A DNA stretch of 64,000 nt from JAJEFO01 sp965221845 (GTDB taxonomy: Bacteria; Pseudomonadota; Alphaproteobacteria; Rhodobacterales; Rhodobacteraceae). The stretch is from contig OZ244919.1 in assembly GCA_965221845.1 (NCBI GenBank), positions 3,472,001-3,536,000 of the forward strand. Reading direction: 5' to 3'. Under the pieces are notes generated by a model. The model had not been told where the DNA came from, searched no databases, and saw only the letters and a program-made list of their open reading frames with translations. The stretch's first letter is position 1. Each line of letters begins with the position of its first letter. Shown piece by piece: positions 61,626-64,000 of the stretch. Position numbers and translations under genes: made by a program.

Positions 61626-62633
61626 ATGCAGGACAGTCCTGAGGGTGGCGTCGCGGCGGCGGCCGGCGTTCTGGTCGTCACGGAGGCCGACTGCCGGCGC
61701 CTGGTCGGCCGTGACCGTGCGTTCGAGGCGGTCGAATCCGTCTTCGGCGCCATGGCGCGCGGCGAGGCCCGCAACTTTCCGGTCGTCCGGGAGGCCATCG
61801 GGCATGCCGACGCCCTCTACGGCTTCAAGTCGGGATTCGACCGCGCGGGCCTTGCGCTTGGCGTCAAGTCCGGCGGCTACTGGCCGGGCAACGCCGGGAG
61901 AGGGCTGACGAACCACCAGTCGACGGTGTTCCTGTTCGACCCGGACACCGGACGGCTGAAGGCGCTGGTCGGCGGCAACCACCTGACGGCGCTCAGGACC
62001 GCGGCGTCCTCCTCGGTCTCGATCGCCTATCTCGCGCGCCCTGACGTGCGCGTCCTCGGGATGATCGGCGCCGGCCACCAGGCGCAGTTCCAGCTGCGCG
62101 CGGCCGCCGACCGCCGTGACTTCGAGCGGGTGGTCGCGTGGAACCCGCATCCCGAGATGCTTCCGCGGCTCGCCGCGGCGGCGGAGGACGCCGGTCTGCC
62201 CTTCGAGGCCGTGACGGCCGAGGAGGTCGCCGCCCGGGCGGACGTGATCATCACGATCACCTCGGCCTTCGAGCCGCTGCTCATGGCGGGCTGGATACGG
62301 CCCGGCACCCATCTCGCCTGCATGGGAACGGACACCGAGGGCAAGCAGGAGATCGACGCCGCGCTGGCCGGGAGGGCGTCGGTCTTTGCCGACGAGGTCG
62401 CGCAGTCGGTCTCGATCGGCGAGATGCAGCATGCGGTCGCGGCCGGAACGCTGGCGCAAGGCGACATCACGCCGATCGGCGCCGTCATCAACGGGGCGCA
62501 TCCGGGCCGCACCTCGGATGACCAGATCACGCTCTTCGACGGCACGGGCGTCGGGCTTCAGGACGTGGCGGTCGCGGCCGTCGCCGCCCGGGCCGCGGCC
62601 GACGAAGGCGACCCCGTGACGATCGCGCTTTGA
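61626..62633 (+). CDS. bhcD: Iminosuccinate reductase BhcD
   Basis: A 335-residue ornithine cyclodeaminase/mu-crystallin-fold enzyme that reduces iminosuccinate to aspartate with NADH, closing the cycle. FGFKSGFD-type block YGFKSGFDRAGLALGVKSGGYWPGN, TALRTAASSSVSIAYLA, and the dinucleotide motif LGMIGAGHQAQFQLRA are visible. A GGAAAGGACGGGG stretch precedes ATG 61626. Alanine dehydrogenase is an alternative for the fold, but the operon context is decisive. Confidence 0.92.
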   Translation: MQDSPEGGVAAAAGVLVVTEADCRRLVGRDRAFEAVESVFGAMARGEARNFPVVREAIGHADALYGFKSGFDRAGLALGVKSGGYWPGNAGRGLTNHQSTVFLFDPDTGRLKALVGGNHLTALRTAASSSVSIAYLARPDVRVLGMIGAGHQAQFQLRAAADRRDFERVVAWNPHPEMLPRLAAAAEDAGLPFEAVTAEEVAARADVIITITSAFEPLLMAGWIRPGTHLACMGTDTEGKQEIDAALAGRASVFADEVAQSVSIGEMQHAVAAGTLAQGDITPIGAVINGAHPGRTSDDQITLFDGTGVGLQDVAVAAVAARAAADEGDPVTIAL

Positions 62634-62665
62634 CGGCCCTGAACCGGCGAGCGAGGAGGTGAGGA

Positions 62666-63814
62666 ATGGGCGTCCGGTCCTGCAACAATTTCCGAGACTT
62701 CCGCGCGCTGGCCCGTCGCCGGCTGCCCGGCCCGATCTTTCACTACATCGACGGCGCGGCGGACGACGAGGTGACGTACCGGCGCAACACCGAGGCCTAC
62801 GAAGGCTGCGACCTGGTGCCGAACGTCCTGGCCGGCGTCGAGCACGTGGACATGAGCGTCGAGGTCATGGGGCAGAGGCTCGAGATGCCGGTCTACTGCG
62901 CGCCGACGGCGCTGCAGCGGCTTTTCCATCATGAAGGCGAGCGCGCCGTCGCGGCCGCGGCGCAGCGGCACGGCACGATGTTCGGCGTCTCGTCGCTCGG
63001 GACGGTCAGCGTCGAGGACCTTGCGGCGATGGCGCCCGGGCCCAAGATGTTCCAGTTCTACTTTCACAAGGACCGCGGCCTGAACGACGCGCTCCTCGAC
63101 CGGGCCAAGGCCGCCGGCTTCGACGTGATGGCGCTGACCGTCGACACGATCACCGGCGGCAACCGGGAGCGCGACCTGAGGACCGGCTTCACCTCCCCGC
63201 CCCGGCTGACGCTCGACAGCCTCCTCAGCTTCGCGACGCACCCCTCATGGGCGCTCAACTACCTTTTCCGCGAGAAGTTCGACCTGCCGCATCTCTCGGG
63301 CCACGTGAGCGCGGGCACGAACCTCGCCACCTCGATCGGCGACTATTTCTCGACCATGCTCGATCAGTCGATGGACTGGAACGACGCCGAGAGGCTGTGC
63401 GCCAGCTGGGACGGCCAGTTCGCGCTCAAGGGGATCATGAGCGTCGCCGACGCGAGACGGGCGGTCGACATAGGCTGCACGGGGATCATGGTCTCGAACC
63501 ATGGCGGCCGCCAGCTTGACGGCTCGCGCGCCCCCTTCGACCATCTGGCCGAGATCGTCGACGCCGTGGGGGACAAGCTCGACGTGATCTGCGAGGGCGG
63601 GATCCAGCGCGGCACCCACGTGCTCAAGGCGCTGTCGGTCGGCGCGAAGGCGTGCTCCGGCGGGCGGCTCTATCTCTTCGCGCTCGCGGCGGCCGGACAG
63701 GCCGGGGTCGAGCGCGCGCTTGGCAGCCTGCGCGCTGAGATCGAGCGCGGCATGAAGCTCATGGGCGTGACAAGCCTGGGGCAGCTTTCGCGGGAGAACC
63801 TCCGTTTCCGGTAG
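62666..63814 (+). CDS. FMN-dependent alpha-hydroxy-acid oxidase/dehydrogenase
   Basis: A 382-residue TIM-barrel flavoprotein of the glycolate oxidase/L-lactate dehydrogenase family. PIFHYIDGAADDEVTYRRN at the N-terminus, the PVYCAPTALQRLFHHEGE strand, the substrate and FMN block ALKGIMSVADARRAV, and the signature VSNHGGRQLDGSRAPFDHL with the catalytic His are present. AGGAGGTGAGG precedes ATG 62666, 33 bp after bhcD, so it belongs to the same operon. It probably oxidises glycolate (or another 2-hydroxy acid) to the glyoxylate used by BhcA and BhcC; this is inference from context. Confidence 0.88.
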   Translation: MGVRSCNNFRDFRALARRRLPGPIFHYIDGAADDEVTYRRNTEAYEGCDLVPNVLAGVEHVDMSVEVMGQRLEMPVYCAPTALQRLFHHEGERAVAAAAQRHGTMFGVSSLGTVSVEDLAAMAPGPKMFQFYFHKDRGLNDALLDRAKAAGFDVMALTVDTITGGNRERDLRTGFTSPPRLTLDSLLSFATHPSWALNYLFREKFDLPHLSGHVSAGTNLATSIGDYFSTMLDQSMDWNDAERLCASWDGQFALKGIMSVADARRAVDIGCTGIMVSNHGGRQLDGSRAPFDHLAEIVDAVGDKLDVICEGGIQRGTHVLKALSVGAKACSGGRLYLFALAAAGQAGVERALGSLRAEIERGMKLMGVTSLGQLSRENLRFR

Positions 63815-64000
63815 CGCGCAAGCGGCATCGGCGTCCCCGGGGATATGCGTGACGGAGATCCCCCCGAACGGGCTGCGTCCGCGGTGCCGTGCGGGCGAAC
63901 GCCGCCATGTGCCGCGTCCAGACCGCAAATGCGACAGCCTTCGCCTGAACCAGGGGGGCCGGCCGTCACGCGAACGCCCGGCTCCTTCGCTCAGGCCAAG
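63815..64000. other. Downstream end of the window
   Basis: No gene recognised in the last 186 bp. A short palindrome around GTCCCCGGGGAT near 63833 is too small to call a terminator. Confidence 0.4.

Overview
The window reads as the chromosome of a high-GC alphaproteobacterium, most like a Rhodobacterales/roseobacter-type marine or host-associated bacterium. This is an inference from gene content and order: ornithine-lipid genes olsB-olsA, ctaA followed by an M32 carboxypeptidase, an smo-type polyol ABC operon, RidA next to a GDPD remnant and a DUF482 acyltransferase, and a complete beta-hydroxyaspartate cycle (bhc) cluster. Genes are often coupled by ATGA or GTGA overlaps. Between operons there are long GC-rich spacers without genes, decayed insertion sequences and several broken genes, so the genome looks as if it is eroding, or the assembly carries some indel errors.

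Layout. 1-5 kb: 3' end of proA, DUF3553 protein, olsB-olsA, a ThiE-like protein, an ISAs1 transposase remnant and trmJ. 5-9 kb: ctaA, M32 carboxypeptidase, moaA. 9-15 kb: an XRE-cupin regulator with a palindromic operator, then two paralogous dimethylglycine/sarcosine dehydrogenase-like FAD-GcvT proteins. 15-21 kb: a frameshifted hotdog hydratase, smc, a thioredoxin-like protein and rpe. 21-33 kb: polyol catabolism, with pfkB and a KbaZ/AgaZ-like gene on the minus strand diverging from smoEFGK, smoS, mtlK and a zinc alcohol dehydrogenase. Between the two arms sits a small transposon-like element (23807-25262) with inverted ends and a perfect 9-bp target duplication. It carries a secreted-protein gene interrupted by a 14-base homopolymer. 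33-36 kb: an mnmC-like oxidoreductase, mnmD and an EamA transporter. 35.8-39.5 kb: a mobile-element island with IS5-family, IS110 and other remnants. 39.5-46 kb: mlaC/mlaA, ridA, a collapsed GDPD gene, DUF482, phhB, peroxiredoxin, a ferredoxin reductase and rsmD. 46-49.5 kb: dnaB, pyrE, pyrC. 49.8-56.8 kb: a type I restriction-modification locus in the order hsdR-hsdS-prrC-hsdM, where prrC is a PrrC-family anticodon nuclease gene with a frameshift near its start. 57-64 kb: bhcR divergent from bhcABCD plus an FMN alpha-hydroxy-acid oxidase.

How the parts work together. The bhc genes convert glyoxylate (plus glycine) to aspartate/oxaloacetate, and the downstream FMN enzyme could supply glyoxylate from glycolate. 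The polyol genes import sugar alcohols, oxidise them to ketoses and phosphorylate these. The type I R-M system and PrrC would form a two-layer anti-phage defence, with the nuclease as a second line released when restriction is disabled. The most notable findings are this PrrC locus, the non-autonomous element with its possibly phase-variable secreted cargo, the paired IclR-type operators in front of bhcA/bhcR, and a GDPD gene shrunk to 85 codons while keeping both translational couplings. No rRNA, tRNA or CRISPR array was recognised.
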